Shown in pieces: positions 55,317 through 63,708 of a stretch of 64,000 bases of DNA. The notes beneath the pieces were generated by a model that was not told the origin of the DNA, ran no database searches, and saw nothing but the letters and a program-made list of their open reading frames with translations. Every line of letters begins with the position of its first letter. The stretch's first letter is position 1. This stretch comes from Bifidobacteriaceae bacterium (lineage in GTDB: Bacteria > Actinomycetota > Actinomycetes > Actinomycetales > WQXJ01): positions 62,001 through 126,000 of the forward strand of contig JAIRYJ010000034.1 in NCBI GenBank assembly GCA_031267825.1, read 5' to 3'. Both the position numbers and the translations under genes were made by a program.

Positions 55317-56510
55317 ATGGCGAACGTCCCCACCAGTCACCCCGTACCTTGTGCCACAACCGTCTCCCGGCTCGCTTCACACCGCGACCGGATGGTGTCT
55401 CACCTGCTCAGAACCATTGACGAGGAGCATGCCTGGTACCGCACACTAAGCACCAAGAACCGCTCCTGGGTTGGCCTGGTGGCCCAGGCGTCAATTGATT
55501 CCTTTGTCGCTTGGTGCAAAGACAAGAACTCCTCAGCCGCCACCAGCCAAGAGATTTTCGCGGTCGCTCCAGCGGAACTAACCCGGGCCGTGTCACTGCA
55601 TCAAACACTCGAACTAGTTAAGAGCGGCGTCGCGGTGATCGAACAGGAAGCCGAGGTTATCTCAGCCCCTGGCCGGGCACATGAACTACAAGAAGCGATC
55701 CTGCGTTACTCACGCGAGTTCGCTTTCGCGACAGCTGAGGTTTACGCCCGCGCGGCCGAGATTCGCGGATCATGGGATGCCCGTCTTGAAGCCCTGGTGA
55801 TGGATTCACTACTGCGCGGCGAATCAGGTCCGGCGGTCCGATCTTTGGTAGCCGCTTTAGGTTGGAGCGATGATGGACCAGCCACCTGCTTAGTGATCGG
55901 CGCCACCGGACCGCTGAGTCAAGCCAAAGTGCGTGACATCCGCCACGCCGCCCGGGCGGCTGTTCCACAATCACTGGCCGGTTTCCACTCAGACCGGGTC
56001 ATTTTGTTGCTCGCTGGACAGTCTGATTTCACTGAGGTGATCAAGCGGCTAATGCCCTCCTTAGGTGACGGACCGGTTATCACCGGGCCAGTTGTTGGTT
56101 CTTTAGCTGGGTTGCCAAGGTCAATCCGGGCGGCCAACGCCGCCCTTGAAGCGATCAGTGCTTGGCCTGGCGCACCCCGGCCAGTGGCGGCTGATGACTT
56201 GCTGCCCGAGCGCCTCCTAATAGGAGATCCCGAAGCCCGTGACCGGTTGCTGGCGACCGTTTACGAACCGTTGCTGCGGGTCGGCAAAGATGCTGTGGCG
56301 ACAGTCTCGGCCTTCCTTGAACTGGGACGCTCGCTTGAAGCTTCAGCCCGGCAATTGTTTGTTCACCCCAACACGGTGCGTTACCGCCTAGCTAAGATCA
56401 CCGAAACCTGCGGCTGGGATCCAGGCAACCCGCGTGAGGCCTACGTATTGCAACATGGACTCGCACTGGGACGCCTGCGTGAGGCACAAGATTCCAGGTC
56501 AGACCAGTGA
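55317..56510 (+). CDS. PucR/CdaR-type regulator of fatty-acid synthesis genes
   Basis: A 397-residue regulator: N-terminal helical region, a GGDEF-like middle and a C-terminal PucR helix-turn-helix (LELGRSLEASARQLFVHPNTVRYRLAKITE in pieces, about 340-372). It resembles the regulator encoded just before fabD in many Actinobacteria (Rv2242 and the Streptomyces FasR). Here fabD and fabH are missing and an acyl carrier protein gene follows with a GTGA overlap, while DUF3052 lies upstream and DUF3145 downstream. No ribosome site precedes the ATG. Its original targets may be gone or elsewhere in the genome. Confidence 0.85.
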   Translation: MANVPTSHPVPCATTVSRLASHRDRMVSHLLRTIDEEHAWYRTLSTKNRSWVGLVAQASIDSFVAWCKDKNSSAATSQEIFAVAPAELTRAVSLHQTLELVKSGVAVIEQEAEVISAPGRAHELQEAILRYSREFAFATAEVYARAAEIRGSWDARLEALVMDSLLRGESGPAVRSLVAALGWSDDGPATCLVIGATGPLSQAKVRDIRHAARAAVPQSLAGFHSDRVILLLAGQSDFTEVIKRLMPSLGDGPVITGPVVGSLAGLPRSIRAANAALEAISAWPGAPRPVAADDLLPERLLIGDPEARDRLLATVYEPLLRVGKDAVATVSAFLELGRSLEASARQLFVHPNTVRYRLAKITETCGWDPGNPREAYVLQHGLALGRLREAQDSRSDQ

Positions 56511-56884
56511 CAGCGGACAGTTCCAGCGGTTCGCCAGCGGAAGGCGGGTCCGGTCGGCTGGCCAGCCCGCCGGCGGGCGGCGGCCTTCCGGCGGGCGGCG
56601 GCGAGGAGCGGCCAGCGGACCAAATCATGGCTGGCCTGGTGGAGATCACGGCTGGCTTGGTGGAGATCATCCGCGATGAAACTGGTTTAAGTCCGGCGGC
56701 GGTCACAGCTGATATGCCGTTGGTGGGGAACCCGGAAATTGACCGCCTATCACTCATGACAATTGTGACCCTGGCGGAGGACCGGTTTAAGGTTGAAATC
56801 CCTGACGCGGAGATCCCCGGTCTGATCACCGTTGGTTTTGCCGCCGAATTGATAGTTAACCTCAGTTCCGGCCGCTGCGGATGA
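56507..56884 (+). CDS. Acyl carrier protein homologue lacking the phosphopantetheine serine
   Basis: A 125-residue protein whose last 80 residues follow the ACP fold: IIRDETGLSPAAVTADMPLV, then PEIDRLSLMTIVTLAEDRF and VEIPDAEIPGLITVGFAAELI. In active ACPs the motif at the start of helix II is D-S-L with the serine carrying phosphopantetheine; here residue 80 is Arg (codon CGC at 56744-56746), one base from AGC. The N-terminus is extended by a Gly/Pro/Ala repeat, and helix I contains a duplicated LVEITAG/LVEI unit. The start overlaps the regulator stop. The partner genes fabD, fabH and fabF are absent around it. It is probably a non-functional relic, or a recruited scaffold. Confidence 0.8.
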   Translation: MTADSSSGSPAEGGSGRLASPPAGGGLPAGGGEERPADQIMAGLVEITAGLVEIIRDETGLSPAAVTADMPLVGNPEIDRLSLMTIVTLAEDRFKVEIPDAEIPGLITVGFAAELIVNLSSGRCG

Positions 56885-56974
56885 TCTGAAGGCGATCGCC
56901 GCCTGCTGTCGCCGTGTGGCACCTGAACAAGTTCCCCGATTCCGCGCCGCCTACAGTCAAATGGGGTAAGTCTT

Positions 56975-57475
56975 CTAGCCCACCTGATGGAGCCAGCGGA
57001 CCGGGGCGCCAGCCCCGGCGCAGCGGAACGGTTCAAGCTCGTCATCCCACGGTTCAGCCAGTGCGACCGCCAGCTTGTGGCGCAGCGAAACCAAGTCATA
57101 ACCGTGTTCAAGGGCGTATAGGACCTGGTCCGCCCGGATTAGGAGGTTACCGTGAACGTCCGTCACAGCGTGGCAGATGCCGAGCGACGGAGTGTGGAAC
57201 CAGCGGCCGCCATCTACCCCGAAAGACGGTTCCTCTGAAACTTCGTAACGTAAATGAACCCAGCCGCGCAGAGCCGAAGCTAGACGCGCACCAGTGCCTT
57301 GCGGTCCCTGCCACGAATATTCGGCCCGAAGAGTTCCCGGTGCGGCCGGTTGATCAGTCCAGTCCATTGATACTGGCACACCGATCACGTTGGCCACAGC
57401 CCATTCGACATGCGGGCAGAAGGCTTTCGCAGCGGAATGCACGTATAGCACGCCGCGCGTAATCACACCAGACAT
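56975..57475 (-). CDS. DUF3145 family protein
   Basis: A 166-residue actinobacterial conserved protein: TRGVLYVHSAAKAFCPHVEWA, VLYALEHGYDLVSLRHKLAVALAEPWDDELEPFR in pieces, and LRYEVSEEPS. Function is unknown. In many relatives it directly follows fabF at the end of the FAS II cluster, and its presence right after the ACP here marks the old end of that locus. ATG at 57473-57475 follows AGGAGG at ideal spacing, which rules out the longer reading. It is convergent with the ACP gene. Confidence 0.92.
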   Translation of the reverse strand: MSGVITRGVLYVHSAAKAFCPHVEWAVANVIGVPVSMDWTDQPAAPGTLRAEYSWQGPQGTGARLASALRGWVHLRYEVSEEPSFGVDGGRWFHTPSLGICHAVTDVHGNLLIRADQVLYALEHGYDLVSLRHKLAVALAEPWDDELEPFRCAGAGAPVRWLHQVG

Positions 57476-57829
57476 CGTCAACCTCCTAGCGTTTGTCCGA
57501 GGTGCGTCTTCCCCAACGGCCTCAGTCAACTTATAGCCAGGCGGCCAACGGAAACGGGTACGTTCCGCGCGGCGCGCTGGGATCAATTGTGCCCTAAGAC
57601 CAGCCCGCCGCGCCACTCCGCAAGACTGGTCCGAAACCGGCTCCGCCAGTTATTTGGCCGGTGGGCGGCCTTTTCGCTGACCCACCGCGCCAACCGTAAC
57701 AGGACGTTTATACGCCAGCTAAGGGCGTTGCGGAAACCGGTCGCCCCGGGCGCCGCATCAAGCCCGCGTTTAGGGTCTTAGGCGGTTAGGTGATCGTCCT
57801 AAGCGGCCGGCTCTAACGGTGACTGGTTT
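57476..57829. other. 354-bp intergenic region
   Basis: It lies upstream of the DUF3145 gene and downstream of def. Only a weak inverted pair, CTTAGG/CCTAAG near 57776-57801, is seen. No gene, tRNA or clear repeat was found; short open frames here have no ribosome site or family character. Confidence 0.5.
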
Positions 57830-58312
57830 TCAGAGTTCACGCACGGCCGCCATGGCCTTCTTGCGGGTTGCCCGGTCAAGCCGGTCAAGGTAGAGGTGGC
57901 CATCTAGATGATCTACCTCATGCTGCAAGCAACGGGCCATCAGGCCGGTTCCTTCCACCATGACTTCTTCCCAATCCAAATTCACTCCAACAACCCGGGC
58001 GTAATCTGACCGCTTGGTTGGAAACCATAAGCCCGGAACTGACAGGCATCCCTCATCACCGTCTTGGACCTGTTCAGACAGGTCAATGAGCTTGGGGTTG
58101 ATGACGTAGCCGACCTCATCCTCAATGTTGTATGAGAAAGCCCGCAGTGACACGCCTATCTGGTTGGCGGCCAGGCCTGCCCGGCCTTCCTGGTCAACTG
58201 TGTCGAGCAGGTCTTGGATCAGGGCGCTGACAGCGTCATCAATCTGGCTAACCGGTTCGCAAGGGGTGCGTAGCACCGGGTCTCCAATCACCCGGATATC
58301 TCTGACGGCCAT
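57830..58312 (-). CDS. def: Peptide deformylase
   Basis: A 160-residue metalloenzyme that removes the formyl group from nascent proteins. All three motifs are present: GLAANQIG (GxGxAAxQ type), EGCLSVPG (metal cysteine) and HEVDHLDG (HExxH, two histidines). Length is normal. It begins 8 bp after the stop of the DUF308 gene upstream, so it is probably cotranscribed with it and the MFS gene. Confidence 0.96.
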   Translation of the reverse strand: MAVRDIRVIGDPVLRTPCEPVSQIDDAVSALIQDLLDTVDQEGRAGLAANQIGVSLRAFSYNIEDEVGYVINPKLIDLSEQVQDGDEGCLSVPGLWFPTKRSDYARVVGVNLDWEEVMVEGTGLMARCLQHEVDHLDGHLYLDRLDRATRKKAMAAVREL

Positions 58313-58320
58313 GCCGTCGA

Positions 58321-59022
58321 TTATTCCATGGCTGGCAGGTTAACGCCGGGCTTAAGCGTGGCCGCGTTGAGTAGATCGACTACGCCACCTACCAGCAGGA
58401 AGGCTCCCACTACGATCACCAGCGGCAGAAGCGAGCTGGCCGGCCAGAGGATCAGGGTTAAACCAGCCAGTAAGGAAATCACCGCGAATCCGATTACCCA
58501 GCCCCTGCCTTGATGCCGGGCGGGTAAGAAGGCCAGGCTGACTGCGCCTTCCATCATCCAGGCGAACCCAACGGTCATGACCGTGAAAAGCAGTCCGGCT
58601 ACCGGGTAGCGGATGGCCAATGCTCCTAACGCGACCAGGATCAATCCGAAGGCCACGTTCGCTACCCGGATGGCTGTGGCGTATTCGGAATCGGCCGCTC
58701 CGGCCACGATCCGCAGCAAACCAATGGCGCAGAAGAAGATCCCGACCAGTGGCGCCAAGGCGTCGATTGAGAGTCCCGGTTGGAACAGGATCAGCCCGCC
58801 GAGCACCAGTCCGGCCAGTCCGCGGGCGATCAACCAAAGGCGCCAGCGGCGGACCGCCGGGCGGCTGAGGTGAAGGCCCGGCCGGGCCAAGCCAACTAGG
58901 CGTGGCTGGTTGGTCGCTTGACTGGCACCGGCGTCAGAGCTGGCGTCAGCACTTGCGCTCGTGTCAGCACTTGCGCTCGCGTCAGCCTCATCACCGGTTT
59001 GGCGTTCTTGTGTTGTTGTCAT
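58321..59022 (-). CDS. DUF308/HdeD-like membrane protein
   Basis: A 233-residue membrane protein with six hydrophobic segments in about residues 65-225 (such as [18 protein letters not shown], and [21 protein letters not shown]), the pattern of HdeD-like DUF308 proteins. The first 40 residues are a Ser/Ala/Asp repeat ([17 protein letters not shown]) from a short DNA repeat. HdeD relatives are linked to acid and stress tolerance; the role here is not known. The start overlaps the MFS stop by 4 bp. Confidence 0.8.
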   Translation of the reverse strand: MTTTQERQTGDEADASASADTSASADASSDAGASQATNQPRLVGLARPGLHLSRPAVRRWRLWLIARGLAGLVLGGLILFQPGLSIDALAPLVGIFFCAIGLLRIVAGAADSEYATAIRVANVAFGLILVALGALAIRYPVAGLLFTVMTVGFAWMMEGAVSLAFLPARHQGRGWVIGFAVISLLAGLTLILWPASSLLPLVIVVGAFLLVGGVVDLLNAATLKPGVNLPAME

Positions 59023-60785
59023 GTTGACGTCTCCCTTGTTTTCAGATCGGCCACGGCGATCCCGTGATCAACGCGCGGCATTGCGCTGGGACGGATTAGG
59101 TGGCGGACCGCTGGGTTAGGTGCCGCTAGGGCGAGTAGTTCACCTTCGAGTTCTCTGTCGTAACCGGTCATTCGTTCTTCGCGCTGCGCCATATGTTCAG
59201 CCCAGTCCGGCAAGCTGTATTGCTCGATGAAGAGTCGCTCATCCATGACGTCTTGCCATAGGGCCCAAGAATTGGCACCGGTGCGGCGCCGTGATGCCGC
59301 CACAGCCCGCGCCGCCCGCCTAAAGGCGGCAACGTCAACCGGGGCGACTTGGTACTCGATCTGTATCTGAACTGGTCCGGCGCTGGCCGCTGGGATCTTT
59401 TCTGGCATCACTTCCGGCATTGGCGCGATGCCGCGGTCCAGAGTGCCGGTTGACCGGTAAAGCGGCCAGATCGGCAGGGTCGATAAGCAGGCCAGAGCGA
59501 TCGCGGCGGCCGCCAGGAGAGCGGCCCGTGGCCCTAGTACGGCGCCGACCGCACCCCAGAGGAGTGACCCGATGCCTTGCCCGCCGATGAATACCACCGT
59601 ATAGACGGCCATCGACCGGGCCCGGACCCAGGCGGGCAAGCTGAGCAGCATAGCGGTGTTCAGGACTGACAGGCAGGCCACCCAGCCACCGCCGGCCACG
59701 ACTAACAGGCCGGCCACCACCGCGGGGTTGGTGATTACACCAACCGCAACCATGCCGACACCGTAGATTAGGCTCCCACCAGCCAGAATGGCGTTGTTCG
59801 AGGCCCGGCCGCGAAGGTATGGCAGGGCCAGGGCGCCACCAACGGCGCCAACTCCGAGGGCTGCCAGCATTAGGCCGTAGCCGCTTGGGCCGAGTCCTAG
59901 TTGGCCGTGCGTTAGGACAGCCAGCAACGCCCATAAGGCCGAAGCGGGCACCACAAAGACGGCGGCACGCAGGGTGATACGCCGCACACCAGGGGCGTTG
60001 CGGACGTAACGCAGCCCGGTCACTGTGGCGGGGGCCATTCCCAGCCGCCTGATCCGGTGGCTCTGATCAGCGGTTTTGGCCGCGCCGTCGATAGTGTCAG
60101 CGTTTTGGCTGGTTACGGTATAGGACGATGCCGCCGGGTGGTGTTCGGTGGTGGCCGTCTTGACGGCCGCGCCAGGTTTTGAGCCGCGCCCGGTTCGCCA
60201 GGCCCACAGGGCGCTGATAACAGCTAGGAAGCTCAGCGCGTTGATGCCGAAAACTAGTTCTGGCCCTGCCCAGGCGACCAGCACCCCGGCGAGGGCTGGC
60301 CCGGCGGCGCGTGCGATGTTGACGTTGGCACTAGATATGGCCGATGCCGTCAACAGCAAGTCGCGTGGTACTAGGTCCGGCTGGATGGCCTGCCAGGCTG
60401 GGCCGCCAATGGCGGAACCGCATCCCAAGGCGAAGGTTAACCCTAGGACCACACCGGGTCCGGCTTGACCGGCCCAGGTAAGGACTGTCAATAGTCCAGC
60501 CGCCAGACACATGAAGGCGCTCGACCAGATCAGCAGGCGGCGCCGGTCTAAGGCATCAGCTAAGACACCGGCCGGCAGTGACAGGATCAGGACTGGCAGT
60601 AGTCCGGCGGCTGAAGCTAAGGCGGTCAGCAGAGTCGCATTGGGTGATTCGACCAGGAACCATTGGGCGCCAACTGATTGCATCCAGCTACCAATGTTGG
60701 AAACCAGTTGGGCGATCCACAACGATCGGAACAGGCCGATCCCGAGCGGCGCCAGCGGTCCGCTGTCCAGCTTGGTCGTTGTCAC
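59019..60785 (-). CDS. MFS exporter (MFS_3/EntS type) with C-terminal ABM-like domain
   Basis: A 588-residue exporter. Twelve hydrophobic segments (residues about 15-440) start with FRSLWIAQLVSNIGSWMQSVGAQWFL, typical of the MFS_3 family, and GVLADALDRRRLLI is the cytosolic loop between helices 2 and 3. The C-terminal 110 residues (QIEYQVAPVDVAAFRRAARA ... WAEHMAQREERMT) resemble the antibiotic-biosynthesis-monooxygenase-like domain often fused to this family. A polar insertion of about 45 residues (203-248, with KTATTEHHPAASS) lies in the central loop. The substrate is unknown. Confidence 0.85.
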   Translation of the reverse strand: MTTTKLDSGPLAPLGIGLFRSLWIAQLVSNIGSWMQSVGAQWFLVESPNATLLTALASAAGLLPVLILSLPAGVLADALDRRRLLIWSSAFMCLAAGLLTVLTWAGQAGPGVVLGLTFALGCGSAIGGPAWQAIQPDLVPRDLLLTASAISSANVNIARAAGPALAGVLVAWAGPELVFGINALSFLAVISALWAWRTGRGSKPGAAVKTATTEHHPAASSYTVTSQNADTIDGAAKTADQSHRIRRLGMAPATVTGLRYVRNAPGVRRITLRAAVFVVPASALWALLAVLTHGQLGLGPSGYGLMLAALGVGAVGGALALPYLRGRASNNAILAGGSLIYGVGMVAVGVITNPAVVAGLLVVAGGGWVACLSVLNTAMLLSLPAWVRARSMAVYTVVFIGGQGIGSLLWGAVGAVLGPRAALLAAAAIALACLSTLPIWPLYRSTGTLDRGIAPMPEVMPEKIPAASAGPVQIQIEYQVAPVDVAAFRRAARAVAASRRRTGANSWALWQDVMDERLFIEQYSLPDWAEHMAQREERMTGYDRELEGELLALAAPNPAVRHLIRPSAMPRVDHGIAVADLKTRETST

Positions 60786-60844
60786 CCGGCCAGGCTATGA
60801 GCCTGAAGCGGCTCGGCTAGATGGTGCGGTGGTGTGGTCTCAAC

Positions 60845-61402
60845 CTACGAAACGCGCCGCTGCATCCGGCGCATGGCTAGTTCATCAATTGGGGCGCCCG
60901 AACCGATCGATGGTTCGGACTGGTCTGGTGGCATTTGGGCTAATGATCCCTCAACTTCACGGAAGAGCCGGTGTATGGCGATCCCGAAGACACCTTGACC
61001 GCCTTGGACAAGGTCAAAGACTTCGTCAGCGCTGGTCAGTTCATAAACTGATGCACCGTCTGACATCAGTGTGACGGTCGCTAGGTCTTCAACTCCACGC
61101 TGGCGCAGATGCTCCACCGCCAAGCGGATTTGATGAAGTGAAACGCCCAGTTCAAGTAGGTTCTTGACAACTTTGAGGACCAGGATGTCGCGGAAACTGT
61201 AAAGCCGTTGGCTGCCAGAGCCGGAGGCGGGCCGGACACTTGGTTCAACCAGCCCGGTCCGGGCCCAGTAATCAAGCTGGCGGTAGGTGATGCCAGCTGC
61301 CCGGCAGGCTGTTAGGCCCCGGTAACCGACAGCCTGGTCAACTAAACGCCCATCGAATAGCCGACCTTGCTCCGCGGCCGACTTGAGGTCATCCGTGGCC
61401 AT
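60845..61402 (-). CDS. MerR-family regulator (Rv1830-like)
   Basis: A 185-residue regulator. The winged helix-turn-helix reads GLTACRAAGITYRQLDYWARTGLVEPS, then RLYSFRDILVLKVVKNLLELGVSLHQIRLAVEHLR in pieces. The C-terminal part (TLMSDGASVYELTSADEVFDLV) is the family-specific domain of the Rv1830-type MerR genes that accompany GarA in Actinobacteria. ATG at 61400-61402 (MATDDLKS) is preferred with GGAGAAGG upstream; a GTG 14 codons earlier is possible. The usual DUF151 nuclease gene between the two MerR genes is missing. A MerR-type palindrome lies 161-177 bp upstream. Confidence 0.9.
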   Translation of the reverse strand: MATDDLKSAAEQGRLFDGRLVDQAVGYRGLTACRAAGITYRQLDYWARTGLVEPSVRPASGSGSQRLYSFRDILVLKVVKNLLELGVSLHQIRLAVEHLRQRGVEDLATVTLMSDGASVYELTSADEVFDLVQGGQGVFGIAIHRLFREVEGSLAQMPPDQSEPSIGSGAPIDELAMRRMQRRVS

Positions 61403-61562
61403 GCCCGTCACCTTCTCCTGGTTGGTTCCGGGCGGCTCAGGCACCCGGCTGGCCGGATCACCAGACTGCTGCGACGTCCGGTCAGTTTTGTTCGCTTACG
61501 CCCGACGCTAAATCCGGGCGCCGCCAAGGTCAACGCGCCACGCCGGTTTCCCACCCATAAAC

Positions 61563-61579
61563 CTCAAGTTGAACTTGAG
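61563..61579. promoter_or_regulatory. MerR/SoxR-type operator palindrome
   Basis: CTCAAGTT-G-AACTTGAG, extended by ACC on the left and ACC on the right in non-symmetric form. CTCAAGTT/AACTTGAG dyads are typical of MerR-family operators. It lies between the two MerR genes, upstream of the left one, and is the likely site of one of them. Confidence 0.65.
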
Positions 61580-61687
61580 ACCCGAGAGAGGGTTGGGGGT
61601 AGTACAGGGCAACTGGGCGGGCCGGTTCAGTGCTGATCCGGGGTAAGGCCGGTTGGTCTTCCCCGGTTACCGGCAGGGCGGGCCGGA

Positions 61688-62368
61688 TCAGTGCCAGTTG
61701 AACTGAAGCTGAAGAACCGCCGCGAACAGGCGGGACATCGCCTCAACACAATCAGCCGCGACCGCGTCAGCCGCCTCAATCCCAGGTGAACCAGGCCCCC
61801 GGACAGCATTGGAAGCCAGCTCAATCAGATCAGCCTGGCGCTGCGCCGCCTGAAAAACAACTTTCAAATGCCGCAAATCCAAACCATATGAAGCCAGTTG
61901 CGCCACCGCCTCGACCGCCTCAACCAGAGCCGAATCCCCCACCCCGCCAGGCACTCCGGCGGCCTTAGCGACCGCTTCCACCAAAGCCCGCTCCTGGCCG
62001 GTAACCGTGGCGACGTCATCGGGCGCTACCCTGGCCCGGCGCGGCCCACGCGGCGACGGCACCAAATCAGGGTCACGGGCCGAATCCATCAAAGCCAACC
62101 GTTCGCGAATCACCCGCAACGGCAAAAACAAGTCACGCTGTTGAGCCAGCACCCAGGCGGCCCGCTCAATGTCAGCCTCCGAATAGCGCCGATAACCGGA
62201 AGGCGTCCGCCCCGGTGTCAACAAACCCTGATCTTCCAAGTAACGCAACTTAGAGATGGTCAAGTCAGGAAAATCCTGGCGTAACTCCTCCAACACAGCG
62301 GAAATCGAATACGTTTCATGGTGGCTCAGCCCCTGGGGCCAGGACCGGGCGCCGGCCACGGCGTTCAT
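61688..62368 (-). CDS. ftsR: MerR-family regulator FtsR (Rv1828-like)
   Basis: A 226-residue regulator with the MerR winged helix YSISAVLEELRQDFPDLTISKLRYLE and DQGLLTPGRTPSGYRRYSEADIERAAWVL in pieces; the tail contains RHLKVVFQAAQRQADLIE, as in Rv1828/FtsR. In Corynebacterium FtsR activates ftsZ. The start overlaps the garA stop (ATGA), matching the garA-merR order of Actinobacteria. Confidence 0.9.
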   Translation of the reverse strand: MNAVAGARSWPQGLSHHETYSISAVLEELRQDFPDLTISKLRYLEDQGLLTPGRTPSGYRRYSEADIERAAWVLAQQRDLFLPLRVIRERLALMDSARDPDLVPSPRGPRRARVAPDDVATVTGQERALVEAVAKAAGVPGGVGDSALVEAVEAVAQLASYGLDLRHLKVVFQAAQRQADLIELASNAVRGPGSPGIEAADAVAADCVEAMSRLFAAVLQLQFNWH

Positions 62369-62808
62369 GTTTCGCGGTTCGGTGAAGGATGGAATGTCAG
62401 CCGATACTTTCCGATCTGAACCTCATCAGCCGGAGCCAAAACAGCCTCATCAACCCTTTCCCGATTGACGTAGGTTCCGTTTAGTGACCCCAGATCGCGC
62501 ACCACAAAATCTGGACCGATTCGCTGGAAGGTGGCGTGGCGACGAGACACTGTCACATCGTCCAAGAAAATGTCAGCCCGGGTCGATCTGCCAGCCGTGG
62601 TTGACTCGGCGTCGAGCAGGAAGCGCGAACCAGCGTTCGGCCCGCGTAACACCACTAGCAGGGCAGATGTCGCAGGTAAAGCGTCAATTGCGGCCTGCGC
62701 CTGAGGGCTGAGGCCCTCACCCACCGGGGCTTCCAACTCAAGATCAGCCATCCCGCCGATCACCTGGGTCGATTCAGGGCCCAAAACGGCTGGAGAATCC
62801 TGTTCCAT
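62365..62808 (-). CDS. garA: FHA-domain metabolic regulator GarA/OdhI
   Basis: A 147-residue protein. Its FHA domain has LVVLRGPNAGSRFLLD, GRSTRADIFLDDVTVSRRHATF and LGSLNGTYVNRERVDEAVL, with the phosphothreonine-binding Arg, Ser and Asn. GarA/OdhI inhibits 2-oxoglutarate dehydrogenase and adjusts glutamate metabolism until Ser/Thr kinases phosphorylate its N-terminal threonine. The usual ETTxV site appears here as ESTQV, keeping one threonine. ATG at 62806-62808 is chosen because GGGAGGG lies nine bases upstream. It may link to the glutamate-based pathway at 12993-23200 (inference). Confidence 0.93.
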   Translation of the reverse strand: MEQDSPAVLGPESTQVIGGMADLELEAPVGEGLSPQAQAAIDALPATSALLVVLRGPNAGSRFLLDAESTTAGRSTRADIFLDDVTVSRRHATFQRIGPDFVVRDLGSLNGTYVNRERVDEAVLAPADEVQIGKYRLTFHPSPNRET

Positions 62809-62850
62809 CCGGATCATCCCTCCCAAGTCGAAGAAAATTGGTCTAGTAGG

Positions 62851-63708
62851 TCACTCTATCGCGGTCGCAAACTCAGGCGGCCGTAGCGCCTTAGTCGCCA
62901 CGATTTCCACAGCCGTGTGTTGAATCACATCCGATGAACCGCCCTGGGTCCTAACAGCGGCCAGCGCCCCACCCGGAACACCTAAAGCGGTTTCAAGGGT
63001 TTGCGGGTCGCCGATCGCGATCCATTCGTAAGGTGCTTGAAGTACGATGCCGTCCACCAACAACGCTCCCACCTCGTCTTGGGCGAAGTAGCTTGAAGCC
63101 GTTATTCGTACACCAGACAAGCTGATCGCCTCGGCCCCGGCGTTACGCAGTTCGTCAACCAGCAGATAAGCCACCGGAGCGGTTAGTTTGTGGTCCGGGT
63201 CACGTACCGTGATGGTCACCCCCGGGCCGTAGGCCGGTAGTGTGCCAGCCAAAATGCCTTGAGTTTCAGCCCTGGCTGAGGCCGCCTGACGGGCGGCCTC
63301 ATCCTGGGTTTGACTGGCCCGCAGCCGGTCCCGTTCCTGTTCTAGTTCCCAGTTTTGGGCTTCTAGTTGGGACGCCTGGCGGTCGAGTTGATCTAGCACC
63401 TCAACCAGTTCATCTTGGCGTAAACCCGAGAAATCAGCCTGCCCGGCCTGGCGAACCTGGGTGGCCGCGGCGAAGCCAAGCAAGGCGCAAAGCAAACCGA
63501 CCGCCAGCTGGGCCCGGCTGATGCGCGGATGTAAGGCTCGCACCAGCCGCCGCCAAGCCGCCCGGCTGTTCACAGCGGGTTGGCTGTCCCAGGTCGGCTG
63601 ACTGTCCCAGGTCGGTTGACTGTCCCGGGCTGATCGCATGACCCCAACGGGCTGACCGCTCCGGGTCGGTTGACTGTCCGCCCCGGGTTGTTTAGGCGGC
63701 GGGCTCAT
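62851..63708 (-). CDS. DUF881 membrane-anchored protein
   Basis: A 285-residue protein. A Gln/Pro/Ser repeat (DSQPTWDSQPTWDSQP) forms the cytosolic N-terminus, then one membrane helix (AQLAVGLLCALLGFAAATQV), a coiled coil (about 95-140) and a DUF881 domain (GPGVTITVRDPD, VDELRNAGAEAISLSGVRI, PYEWIAIGDPQTLETAL). DUF881 proteins pair with the small basic protein encoded just upstream and are linked to the division/sporulation cluster in Gram-positives; the biochemical role is unknown. It overlaps that gene by 4 bp. Confidence 0.9.
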   Translation of the reverse strand: MSPPPKQPGADSQPTRSGQPVGVMRSARDSQPTWDSQPTWDSQPAVNSRAAWRRLVRALHPRISRAQLAVGLLCALLGFAAATQVRQAGQADFSGLRQDELVEVLDQLDRQASQLEAQNWELEQERDRLRASQTQDEAARQAASARAETQGILAGTLPAYGPGVTITVRDPDHKLTAPVAYLLVDELRNAGAEAISLSGVRITASSYFAQDEVGALLVDGIVLQAPYEWIAIGDPQTLETALGVPGGALAAVRTQGGSSDVIQHTAVEIVATKALRPPEFATAIE

